In this document: piece by piece, positions 8,465 to 16,274 of the stretch | Layout: the number at the start of each line of letters is the position of its first letter | Position numbering within the stretch: the stretch's first letter is position 1 | Source of the DNA: Rubripirellula reticaptiva | GTDB taxonomy: Bacteria > Planctomycetota > Planctomycetia > Pirellulales > Pirellulaceae | DNA: 64,000 nucleotides | Direction: 5' to 3' | Assembly: GCF_007860175.1 (NCBI RefSeq) | Contig: NZ_SJPX01000003.1 | Coordinates: 879,380-943,379, forward strand | Notes under the pieces: model-generated | Databases searched by the model: none | Told to the model about the DNA's origin: nothing | What the model saw: only the letters and a program-made list of their open reading frames with translations | Program-made: the position numbers and the translations under genes

Positions 8465-8528
8465 CGTGGTTCTCGTAAGAGGGCGTATCGGAAAAAGAAT
8501 CAAAGGTTTAAACGGCTCGTTCGATCCA

Positions 8529-9380
8529 CTACGTGATCGTTATCATCCAGGCTGCGGACGCGGCCGTGCCAACCACCAATGTCCAACCCACTCGTTTGAG
8601 TTGCTTGGCCGGCGGCGGAAAGATTAACAGTAACAAGCTCATCGCCAACATCGGTGCCGTCACGATTGCGATCGAGTGTCCAGCAAATACGATGCTGCCC
8701 GCCAACGCCACCAGCGCCAAGATCGCGATCCAGTGAGTCACACGTGGCGACCGTTTTTGCGCTGCGATGACGCTGCGAACGGCCATTGTTGTTGACGTGA
8801 ATCCAATCAACCACATCGCCCACAACTGTATCGCAAGGGCGGGCGAAGTCGGACCGGCAAGCAGTATCGGGACACAGGGAACCGACAAGCCGACGACGCC
8901 CCAAAGTTGACCGACCGCAGTGCGATGACATCCAGCGATCGCGATGATAAAGCTGACCACGGCCATCAACAAACAAGCGACCAACGACAAGCGAACGTCG
9001 TTGGTGCCCAACGCCATCGCCGTGCTGCCACAGAAAATCATCATGCCAACTAGTAACAACGTTCGCTTTCTCGCCGCCGGCGTGGTTCGCTGTGCACGTG
9101 AACCGCGGTGACCAAGAGCAACCACGAGCGGTTCGTGCGCCATGAAGCCGGCGATCGATGCGGCTGCAACGCAAACGCCCACCACCGTCGCACCGGCAAT
9201 CAACAGCGATGTGACAATCGGAATTCCCAGAATCGCATACGCGCCGTGCTCTTTCGGCTTCAACTTGGCCGCCGTTTCGAAACTACGTCGCGGCTTGTTC
9301 GGGACATGACCTGGATCTGGTTGAGTGATCGTGGCTGTTGGTTCCGCCGCTTCGATCGGCTGAAGGGTTCCGGTTGTCAT
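8529..9380 (-). CDS. YwiC-like integral membrane protein
   Basis: 283 residues with a soluble N-terminal region of about 40 residues and about eight hydrophobic segments. The opening 'LKPKEHGAYAILGIP' and the later 'FMAHEPLVVALGHRG' are the conserved features of the YwiC-like family. In Bacillus subtilis ywiC lies beside the nitrate-respiration genes narGHJI and arfM; the molecular role of the family is not settled. Here it is followed by a small cupin gene, a pairing consistent with a shared role in respiration or redox sensing, but nothing in the window proves this. No Shine-Dalgarno site is evident before the ATG. Confidence 0.8.
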   Translation of the reverse strand: MTTGTLQPIEAAEPTATITQPDPGHVPNKPRRSFETAAKLKPKEHGAYAILGIPIVTSLLIAGATVVGVCVAAASIAGFMAHEPLVVALGHRGSRAQRTTPAARKRTLLLVGMMIFCGSTAMALGTNDVRLSLVACLLMAVVSFIIAIAGCHRTAVGQLWGVVGLSVPCVPILLAGPTSPALAIQLWAMWLIGFTSTTMAVRSVIAAQKRSPRVTHWIAILALVALAGSIVFAGHSIAIVTAPMLAMSLLLLIFPPPAKQLKRVGWTLVVGTAASAAWMITIT

Positions 9381-9521
9381 GAGTGGACTGCTTCGAATTC
9401 GCGTTGATGATGAAAGTGCTGGGTTGCGTAGGGCGTGACCTTATTCCGACGTCGAATTCCCCACGCAATCAAGCGCTGTGGGGTCAGTCTAATCTAATCT
9501 GCATGGCGGTGTGTAGAATAG

Positions 9522-9569
9522 GCGGCGTGGATAGCCCCGTGGCAAGCGGCGTGGATAGCCCCGTGGCAA
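9522..9569. repeat. Perfect 24-bp tandem duplication
   Basis: Two directly adjacent identical 24-bp units (9522-9545 and 9546-9569; each starts gcggcgtgg and ends ccccgtggcaa). They lie between the YwiC-like gene start and the broken GxxExxY gene, in a non-coding gap. This is a slippage-prone mini-tandem repeat. Confidence 0.9.
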
Positions 9570-9591
9570 AAGGGCACGCTCATGCGACGCA

Positions 9592-9973
9592 TCACAAGTT
9601 GTTCACGACATGATGAATGCCATTTTGACCAAGTGCTCATCGAAGTTGATCAGCCTACCCAACATCAGGTTGCGCAGCCTCAGATAGGTTGGCACTCGGG
9701 TTGCGGAGATCGCGTTGTATTGCGAGACCGCCTTGCTCTCGACGATAACCAAGTCATTGACCACAAAGTTGATCCGAAGCGGTGTGGAAAGCGTGACGTC
9801 TTTGTAATGAATGTGTGTTTGCGTTTGACGTTTGACTTCGCATCCAGATTGCTTCGGTTCGTAGGCAAGGGCTTCTTCGTAGACGGATTCAAGCAGTCTC
9901 CTTGGCCGCCAAGAGTTCGATGAACTTCGATTGCAGTCGTAACGATGATCTTGTTGATTTCGTTCTCGTTCAT
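9592..9973 (-). pseudogene. GxxExxY family protein gene, broken by two frameshifts
   Basis: GxxExxY proteins are small (about 125 residues) proteins of uncertain function common in planctomycetes and cyanobacteria. The N-terminus 'MNENEINKIIVTTAIEVH' is read from 9973. After 'RTLGG' the frame is lost (net two extra or one missing base near 9897-9902), and the family sequence continues in another frame: 'LLESVYEEALAYE', 'GCEVKRQ', 'IVESKAVSQYN', 'YLRLRNLMLG', 'INFDEHLVK'. A second shift near 9618 (one missing base) precedes 'GIHHVVNNL' and its natural stop at 9592-9594. Both shifts restore family sequence exactly, so this is a decayed gene or contains sequencing errors. It has no link to its neighbours. 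Confidence 0.85.
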
Positions 9974-10407
9974 TGGTCACTAAAAGTTCGCAGAGTGGTT
10001 TTGTCTTAAAAAGCGAAGCACATTTTCGAACGCAAATCCGCAGAAACGGAAAGATTATTGATCCACTCGGGTGCTTTCCTTTGCGTCCTCGCGGCTTGGC
10101 GGCTTTGCGTTTCCAGGTTGTTAGAATCTGCGATTCGCCCGATGCGAGATTGGGCACAGGCGTCTGAACGTCTGGCTGGGCAAGGTTTGCGGATTGCCTC
10201 TTCAGAATATGGGTGCAAGTGTCGCAAATTGCCTCCCAGGTGCCGCAAAACTGTATCTTGGCGGCTGCCTTTTTCAGTAATATGTGCTGTTCAGCGTGCA
10301 CAGAGGGTGCCGCAAATGCTTCTCGTGGACTTTTCACGCTGCAATCAATCGCGCCAGTCATACCGCCCTTCGGCGCCGACGACTGTGTGCCATCAGGAAC
10401 CGATTCA
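9974..10407. promoter_or_regulatory. Intergenic region upstream of fucP with three GTGYCGCAAA words
   Basis: This 434-bp gap has no convincing gene. Its left part (about 10070-10120) is the imperfectly repetitive 'tttgcgt..cgcggc..ggcggctttgcgttt' kind of sequence often seen upstream of GxxExxY genes (recall, not tested). Nearer the permease gene, the word gtgYcgcaaa occurs three times on the plus strand: 10219-10228 (gtgtcgcaaa), 10240-10249 and 10307-10316 (both gtgccgcaaa). The first two are 21 bp apart, two helical turns. Their position, 90-190 bases before fucP, suits operator sites, but no regulator gene is in the window. Confidence 0.4.
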
Positions 10408-11868
10408 ATGACTGATCACGACGCTCAATCCGACGGTAGTGTTACCGACGACAGACGTACTGACTTGCCTGTGGTGCCTCGCAAGTTCCTTTATCCCTTC
10501 GTGATTGTGACAACGCTGTTCGCGTTGTGGGGATTCGCCAACGATATCACCAACCCGTTGGTGCGAGCGTTCAAAGAGATCTTTTTAATCAGCAACGCAC
10601 AAAGTAGCCTGGTTCAGTGGGCTTTCTATGGCGGCTATGCAACGATGGCGATCCCGGCGGCTCTGGTGATCCGCAAGGTCTCGTACAAGTCGGGGATCAT
10701 CATCGGTCTGTTGCTTTACGCGATCGGCGCGCTGCTGACGATACCCGCCAGTTTGTTGATGGACTTCAATATTTTTCTGGTTGGGTTTTACGTGCTGACC
10801 TTTGGTCTCGCGTTCTTGGAAACGACCGCGAACCCGTACATTTTGTCGATGGGACCTCGCGAGACTGCGACGCAGCGGTTGAACCTTGCACAAGCTTTCA
10901 ACCCGATCGGATCGTTGACCGGGATGGTTGTCGCAAGCACGTTCATTTTGCCAGGACTACAAGTCTCCGAGTTTCGTGACGCCCAACAAAAGGCTCACCC
11001 CGAATACGCCACGATGTTGCCCAGTGAAGTTGATGGATTGATCACGCAAACGATGGTGCAGCACGCCGAAGATCAACCCGAAGCGCGGCAAGAAATGGTG
11101 GCTCACGATTTGAGCGTGGTGAAGACGCCGTACGTCGTCATCGCGATGGTCGTGCTTGCGATGTTGGTCGTCTTTGCAGTCTCGAAACTGCCGGACACGG
11201 GTGGCGAAGAAGACGAGATCGCAATCATGACGCTAATGAAGCACTTGATGACCAATTGGCAATACGTTGGCGGTGTCATAGCACAAGCGTTTTACGTGGG
11301 CGCACAAATCATGTGCTGGACGTTCATCATTCACTACGGCATGACGCTGGTGGGACTCAGTGCGGCACAGGCCCAGAACTACAATATTGTTGCGATGGTG
11401 ATCTTCTTGGCCAGTCGGTTTATCTGCACCTTCATCCTGAAATTCCTCTCGCCTGGATTGTTGTTGGGGATTTTGGCGGTGGGTGGCTGCTTGCTGACAA
11501 TCGGAGCGATTTTCGTTCAAGGGTTGCCGGGTTTGTATTGCCTGATTGCTGTTTCAGCGTGCATGTCGTTGATGTTTCCGACGATCTATGGCATCGCGCT
11601 GAGCGGGTTGACGCCGAATGATGCTAAGTTGGGTTCGGCCGGCTTAATCTTTGCGATTGTTGGCGGTGCCTTCATGCCTCGATACCAAGGCGCTTTGATC
11701 GACGGCGAAGGGATGACGATTGCAGGGCAAGCTTTAGAGTCCGTTCGCGTTTCGTTCTTTTTGCCACTGATCTGTTTCGTTGTCATCGCGATCTTCGGTT
11801 TCGCGGTCTACTTGTTCGCTGGCAAACAGGATTCGGGTCATAGCAGTGCCAAGGGAGCAACCGCATGA
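10408..11868 (+). CDS. fucP: L-fucose:H+ symporter-type permease (FucP/FHS family, MFS)
   Basis: 486 residues from the ATG at 10408, which has AGGAA eight bases upstream. Twelve hydrophobic segments are present, with FHS-family motifs: 'LFALWGFANDITNPLV' in helix 1, 'AFYGGYATMAIPAALVIRK', 'VSYKSGIIIGLLLYAIGALL', 'LAFLETTANPYILSMGP' and 'LNLAQAFNPIGS'. The Glu of 'LETTANP' corresponds to the essential E135 of E. coli FucP; the position of its D46 is Asn here, with an Asp three residues earlier. There is an extra loop of about 40 residues before helix 6. The neighbouring fucosidase cluster supports L-fucose or a related sugar as substrate, but other FHS members carry glucose or galactose, so the sugar is inferred. 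Confidence 0.82.
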   Translation: MTDHDAQSDGSVTDDRRTDLPVVPRKFLYPFVIVTTLFALWGFANDITNPLVRAFKEIFLISNAQSSLVQWAFYGGYATMAIPAALVIRKVSYKSGIIIGLLLYAIGALLTIPASLLMDFNIFLVGFYVLTFGLAFLETTANPYILSMGPRETATQRLNLAQAFNPIGSLTGMVVASTFILPGLQVSEFRDAQQKAHPEYATMLPSEVDGLITQTMVQHAEDQPEARQEMVAHDLSVVKTPYVVIAMVVLAMLVVFAVSKLPDTGGEEDEIAIMTLMKHLMTNWQYVGGVIAQAFYVGAQIMCWTFIIHYGMTLVGLSAAQAQNYNIVAMVIFLASRFICTFILKFLSPGLLLGILAVGGCLLTIGAIFVQGLPGLYCLIAVSACMSLMFPTIYGIALSGLTPNDAKLGSAGLIFAIVGGAFMPRYQGALIDGEGMTIAGQALESVRVSFFLPLICFVVIAIFGFAVYLFAGKQDSGHSSAKGATA

Positions 11869-12170
11869 TGCCGGTGGTGGGCACGGCAGATGGCTCACGT
11901 TGAACGTTTCAAGATCCGCATCGCGATGACGAACAATGGTGGGTACTCAACGACTGATTCAGCGTTAATTATCCTGACGGAAAACGCAAACTTTGGAGCT
12001 CGGATGATCGAAAGATTCAAGCCAATCACAGCCGTGGTTAATGCTGATGTGATCGAGGTGATCGTCCGCCCCGAACGAGATGCACGTAGTGCCAAACTAA
12101 GGCCCCCAACCGCCACCGCATTCTCAATCGATAGCGGTGCGGAGGATTTCCGGCGGATGGGGAGCTCGTC
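11869..12170. other. Intergenic region between the permease and VWA genes
   Basis: 302 bases. A 94-codon frame (11890-12174) overlaps the next start by ATGA but reads as non-protein. A 6-bp stem (caccgc / gcggtg, 12114-12139) and the words gatagcggtgc (12130-12140) and atttccggcgg (12146-12156) lie just before the VWA gene. The same two words recur in the gap at 23201-23222. No promoter hexamers were recognised. Confidence 0.4.
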
Positions 12171-13532
12171 ATGACAGTCACGTCATCGCCGGCTAGTTTC
12201 GACGATGAATTGGTTGTTGTTTCGAACGGCAACGAGTTCTTGCGCATCGTGAGTGAAGATTTGCCAGCCGCTACGGCGGGCGGTTTTTATAGGCCACAAG
12301 ACCGCGGTTTGACCATCGTCAGTGACGGCGAGAGCCCGTTTGAGATTCCGGCCGCTCAGTTGGAATGGGCCAAGGCGAACGGTTTCCGCGACGTAATGAG
12401 GACGCCGTTGTCGACCGGCGATTTCCAGGACAAGACTGCCGCCATTGATCTTGAGTATCTGAACGAATTGAGCGTGGGCAACGTCGAATCGCACGACGAG
12501 ATCGCTAGCGAGTTGGAAGGCATCGAAGGTTGGCGGCGCGGTTTGCTGCGTTTGCGGTTCTGGATGGACGCGCGGCGTGCCCAGTTGGGCCGACAACTTG
12601 GTGGCGCCGGGATCAGTGTTCTGGTGCACGTCGCTGTGATTTTGTTGCTGGCGAGTTTTGTGTTCATTGAAGAACAGCCTGAGATGCTGGGATTCGTTGC
12701 GTCAGTTTCATCGACGGATGACGTCATCGACGAAGTCATCGTGGATGTAACACCGCTCGAGATTGCCGAACCAATAGACGTCGCCCAACCGGATCCCCAG
12801 CCCGAGCCGAGCGAGGTGCCAATGGAGCTGATAGACGTGGTTCCGGACTTGGCGGGCGTGATTGTCGGCGAAGCGATCAAACCACCGGCCAAGCCCGTCA
12901 CCAGCCCAACGCAGAAGCCGGTCACGCCGACGGTTTTCGGCAGCCAAATGGCGGCAACGAATTACGTTTTCGTGATCGACAATTCCAACAGCATGACCAA
13001 GGGCCGATTTGAAACGGCGCTCTATGAATTGATGTTGACGATCAACCAACTGACACCCAAACAGCGGTTCTATGTGATCTTCTACAGCGACACGGCCTAT
13101 CCGATGATGCATCCGGATGCGGTGCTGAAGTTGGTTCCTGCGACCGACCGCAACAAGCAGTATCTGTTTCAGTGGTTGCAGACGGTGCCGCTGTGTTTGA
13201 AAACGAATGGGAAGGAAGCGATCGGGGCTGCATTCCGGCTTGAGCCTGACGTGATCTATGTGCTTGGCGACGGCGCGTTCACGGACAAAGCGGCCCAGTT
13301 CTATGCGTCGCGACCGAACCCGCGAGTGATCGTTCACACGCGAGGAATGGAAGTGAAGCCATCGGACGCGGTGGAGTTCAAGAAGCTAGCCAATGCCCAC
13401 CGTGGAACTTACAAGGACGTAGGTGTTTCGCCTCAGGGAGTCCAGATGGCGAAACAGTATCCACGCCCACGAAACAATATCCGCGGACCTGTTTGGGGAC
13501 TCACACTTCCGGTAACGGCCAACAAGAAATGA
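12171..13532 (+). CDS. Membrane-anchored von Willebrand factor A (VWA) domain protein
   Basis: 453 residues from an ATG preceded by GGGAG. The first 140 residues are soluble and probably cytoplasmic. A single hydrophobic helix lies near residues 145-167 ('ISVLVHVAVILLLASFVFI'), then an acidic, proline-rich stalk. From about residue 265 a VWA fold begins: the MIDAS motif DxSxS is intact ('VIDNSNSM'), followed by 'FYVIFYSDTAYPMM', a Thr in 'CLKTNGKEAIGAA' and 'VIYVLGDGAFTD'. VWA domains bind ligands or partner proteins through a metal ion. It is 40 bases from the next gene, so the pair is probably co-transcribed. The partner and process are unknown. Confidence 0.84.
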   Translation: MTVTSSPASFDDELVVVSNGNEFLRIVSEDLPAATAGGFYRPQDRGLTIVSDGESPFEIPAAQLEWAKANGFRDVMRTPLSTGDFQDKTAAIDLEYLNELSVGNVESHDEIASELEGIEGWRRGLLRLRFWMDARRAQLGRQLGGAGISVLVHVAVILLLASFVFIEEQPEMLGFVASVSSTDDVIDEVIVDVTPLEIAEPIDVAQPDPQPEPSEVPMELIDVVPDLAGVIVGEAIKPPAKPVTSPTQKPVTPTVFGSQMAATNYVFVIDNSNSMTKGRFETALYELMLTINQLTPKQRFYVIFYSDTAYPMMHPDAVLKLVPATDRNKQYLFQWLQTVPLCLKTNGKEAIGAAFRLEPDVIYVLGDGAFTDKAAQFYASRPNPRVIVHTRGMEVKPSDAVEFKKLANAHRGTYKDVGVSPQGVQMAKQYPRPRNNIRGPVWGLTLPVTANKK

Positions 13533-13572
13533 TACAAATGCTCGCGTCCCCGCCAGCCCGAGTTGTCCAAGC

Positions 13573-16173
13573 ATGAATCATCGTGGACAGTGTCCCGCAT
13601 GCCACAGGGTTGTTGAAATTGAATCCGAGGATCTGCCAAGTTCGGTCCGCTGTGATTGTGGGACCAAGTTGATCGCGCTGTGTGCCGCCAGCATGGCGGA
13701 ATTGCCGTTTCACTGTGATGCGTGCGGTGTGTCCTTCGTGGTCGAACCCGGCGACGTTGGCGATCTGATCACTTGCGATTGTGGTGCAAAGATCGAAGTT
13801 CTCGACGCTGTGATGCGTGCTCCGATGAAGGCGGTGGAGCGTTCCGATCAATTCGAATGTGGGGCGGCACCTAGGACCGCGAACGATCCGAAGCTTATGG
13901 GCGATAGCGATCCTGTGTCGGCAAAGTCGAACGTTGATGAGGAGGATCTCTTTCGCGAGGCAAAGACGTCTGGACGCCGAACGAATTGGTTGCCGGTCGC
14001 AGGCATGGCTGCGGTGATTGGCTTTTTTCTGTTCTCTGTCGGCGCATTTGTTCTCAGTCGACGAGCAAATGATCTAGATGATCAAAACAACAAATCGAGG
14101 CAACCTGCAGCGACTACGAAATCAACACCGCCATTGGCCGACCAGAAGCTAGACCGACGCTTGTTGGCAAAGCTGCTTGTCGAAGTTCCTGATCCCCAAA
14201 CAGAATCGAGCCGCGGAATTGAATCGTCAAACATCGCGAGTCTGGTGGGGTCGGCGACTGATACAAAGAAACGTGTGTCGAAAGACGAGATCGCAACGCG
14301 GCAACGGCGTTCGCCCTACGGTGGTCCCGTAGCGAAACGCAACGTTCAGCTACCGAAAGCCGGCTTACCGCGCCCGCGTATCGAGGAGGTTCCGGTGGAT
14401 CGTCCCCGTCTAGCTTTGGAAGCTGCCTATCGGGACATGTTTGAAAGCTATGAAGTGTTAGGTGCGTTCGACGAGAAAGAGAAAGCTGACCTGAGTGATG
14501 ACTACCGAAAAACGCTTGGCGAAACGCTCTTTCTTTGCCGTCATGCTTTCCAGATCGCACAGGCGGAAAAGGACCAAACCAAAGTCAATGAACTGACTTA
14601 CCTGCTTGCGTATCTTTCTTACACTGCAGGGCAAGTGATCGAAGCAAGCATCTATGGTGAAATGGCGGCTCGATGGGGATCACCCAGAGACGCAGCGACA
14701 CGTGAGGCTGCGATGATCGCGATCGCCGCTTGCCAGGAAGCCAACGCGTGCCACTGGGGAATTGCCGACAAACTTGGTGAGCTGGATCAACAGAGAATGG
14801 TTGCTGAGATCGTTCAACAGCGCTGGCCCGATAACGATCAGCTCGATGCCATTTGGATGCATCTGGCCCAGTCGTATTTCGCGTTCGGGAAGCCGCGGTT
14901 GGCAGCCGAGACATTTTTAAAAATCAAAAATGGATCGGACCAGTTTGAGTCGGCGCAGTTGGCAGCCGGGAATGCGTATTGGTCCTATTTTATTGATCAA
15001 GCAAGCGCTACAGATCCGGCCCCCAAAGAGATGGTGTCGCTGTTGAAGTTGGCGGAAAAGCATCTTCGCGTTGCGGTCACTTTGATGCAGCAGAAAAAGG
15101 GGGCGTCGCCAACGACGAATCTGGTTTCGGCAAAACTTCTGCTCTCGAAAGCGGCAGAACGTCTTGGCAAGGAAGGCGAAGCATTACGCTGGCTCGAGGC
15201 GGGGCCGATGGCAGTCACCCGAACGATCACGACAGAATCGAAAAAGAGAAGAGGCAAAGTTCAAATCGACAAAAGGACTGCTGACGCGGTGTTCGATACT
15301 TTGTACCGAATCAAAGTTTCTAGCGGAAAATGGAACGAAGCCTACCAGTCGCTCGTCAAACTTGATGCTAAGTCGCATCCCGAAATTGGATCACGATACA
15401 CGGCGATTGCCAAAGGGCTGATCAAAAACGTGGAACAGACCGGCACTGTCTCGGAAGCCCAGGTGGGGCTGCTCAGGAAACTATTCGACGCGGTGGCGAA
15501 GCACGACGCCGAACGATCCGATTCGATGCAAGTTTGGGTCGGGCAATCTTGGGCGACCGTCGGTACGAAAGCGGATTCGGACAAGCTGTCGAATGCTTGT
15601 CTGCAGAACGCCGAACGTGCATTTGAAAACGCAATGAATCAACCGGACTTTCCCGAGTCGTCTCGATTGACGGTAACGTTGCTGCGAGCGGATTTGTTTC
15701 AGCGATCGGGTAACCCCATGGCATCACTGGAAATGATTCGCGAGGTCTTGAAGACTTCACCGAACGCAGTCACGCTGCAAGTGCGTGCCGCAAAACTGCT
15801 GCAAGAAATCGCTTTCGAACAAGACAACGTTGGCGGAATATTGGAAGCCATCAACGGCCCGCCGAAGCTGCCGGCCAATGGCGAATCGTCGCCGATTTGG
15901 GGATGGGTCAAAGTATCCAACGTGTTGCATCAACTCAGCTACTCGGACAATGCGACTGACGAGCATAAGACGTTGTCCCACGAGGCAAATTATCATCTGG
16001 CTCGGTGCCAATGGTTGTTGGCTAAGCTAACTCAGGATTCTTCGCAGCGTGAGAGCCAATTCAGAAAACTAAAGTCTCAGCTTTCTCGCCGGATAACGCT
16101 ATCGGGTACTGATCCGGGCCAAGGCGACGTTTGGCAAGTGGGGCTGGAGTCTCTGCTAGAAAAAATCGAATGA
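13573..16173 (+). CDS. Zinc-ribbon, single-pass membrane protein with helical-repeat region
   Basis: 866 residues. Two short zinc ribbons open the protein, each CxxC followed by CxCG: 'CPAC'...'CDCG' near residues 7-30 and 'CDAC'...'CDCG' near 48-71. A membrane helix follows near residues 137-160 ('AAVIGFFLFSVGAFVL'). The long C-terminal part (about residues 270-866) is alpha-helical with repeated Ala/Leu patterns and phrases like 'WMHLAQSYFAFGKPRLAAETF', typical of TPR-like repeats and suggesting a protein-binding scaffold. It lies 40 bases after the VWA gene in the same direction, so the two proteins probably act together at the membrane. Zinc binding and repeats are seen; the partner and function are unknown. 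Confidence 0.76.
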   Translation: MNHRGQCPACHRVVEIESEDLPSSVRCDCGTKLIALCAASMAELPFHCDACGVSFVVEPGDVGDLITCDCGAKIEVLDAVMRAPMKAVERSDQFECGAAPRTANDPKLMGDSDPVSAKSNVDEEDLFREAKTSGRRTNWLPVAGMAAVIGFFLFSVGAFVLSRRANDLDDQNNKSRQPAATTKSTPPLADQKLDRRLLAKLLVEVPDPQTESSRGIESSNIASLVGSATDTKKRVSKDEIATRQRRSPYGGPVAKRNVQLPKAGLPRPRIEEVPVDRPRLALEAAYRDMFESYEVLGAFDEKEKADLSDDYRKTLGETLFLCRHAFQIAQAEKDQTKVNELTYLLAYLSYTAGQVIEASIYGEMAARWGSPRDAATREAAMIAIAACQEANACHWGIADKLGELDQQRMVAEIVQQRWPDNDQLDAIWMHLAQSYFAFGKPRLAAETFLKIKNGSDQFESAQLAAGNAYWSYFIDQASATDPAPKEMVSLLKLAEKHLRVAVTLMQQKKGASPTTNLVSAKLLLSKAAERLGKEGEALRWLEAGPMAVTRTITTESKKRRGKVQIDKRTADAVFDTLYRIKVSSGKWNEAYQSLVKLDAKSHPEIGSRYTAIAKGLIKNVEQTGTVSEAQVGLLRKLFDAVAKHDAERSDSMQVWVGQSWATVGTKADSDKLSNACLQNAERAFENAMNQPDFPESSRLTVTLLRADLFQRSGNPMASLEMIREVLKTSPNAVTLQVRAAKLLQEIAFEQDNVGGILEAINGPPKLPANGESSPIWGWVKVSNVLHQLSYSDNATDEHKTLSHEANYHLARCQWLLAKLTQDSSQRESQFRKLKSQLSRRITLSGTDPGQGDVWQVGLESLLEKIE

Positions 16174-16274
16174 GTCCGAACGCCTTGCGTCTTCGAAATC
16201 AAAACGTCAACGAATTGGCGACGATCGTTGATCTAACAAACATCTTCCCGAATCACGACCAAAAACGCTGAGTT

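Noticed and set aside
9603-10361. 252-codon minus-strand frame as one intact gene
   Set aside because: Only its last 95 codons match a family (GxxExxY); the first part is non-coding sequence, and the real N-terminus lies in another frame.
11890-12174. 94-codon plus-strand frame overlapping the VWA start by ATGA
   Set aside because: The overlap looks like translational coupling, but the peptide has no family character or hydrophobic pattern and no ribosome site; the VWA gene has its own GGGAG.
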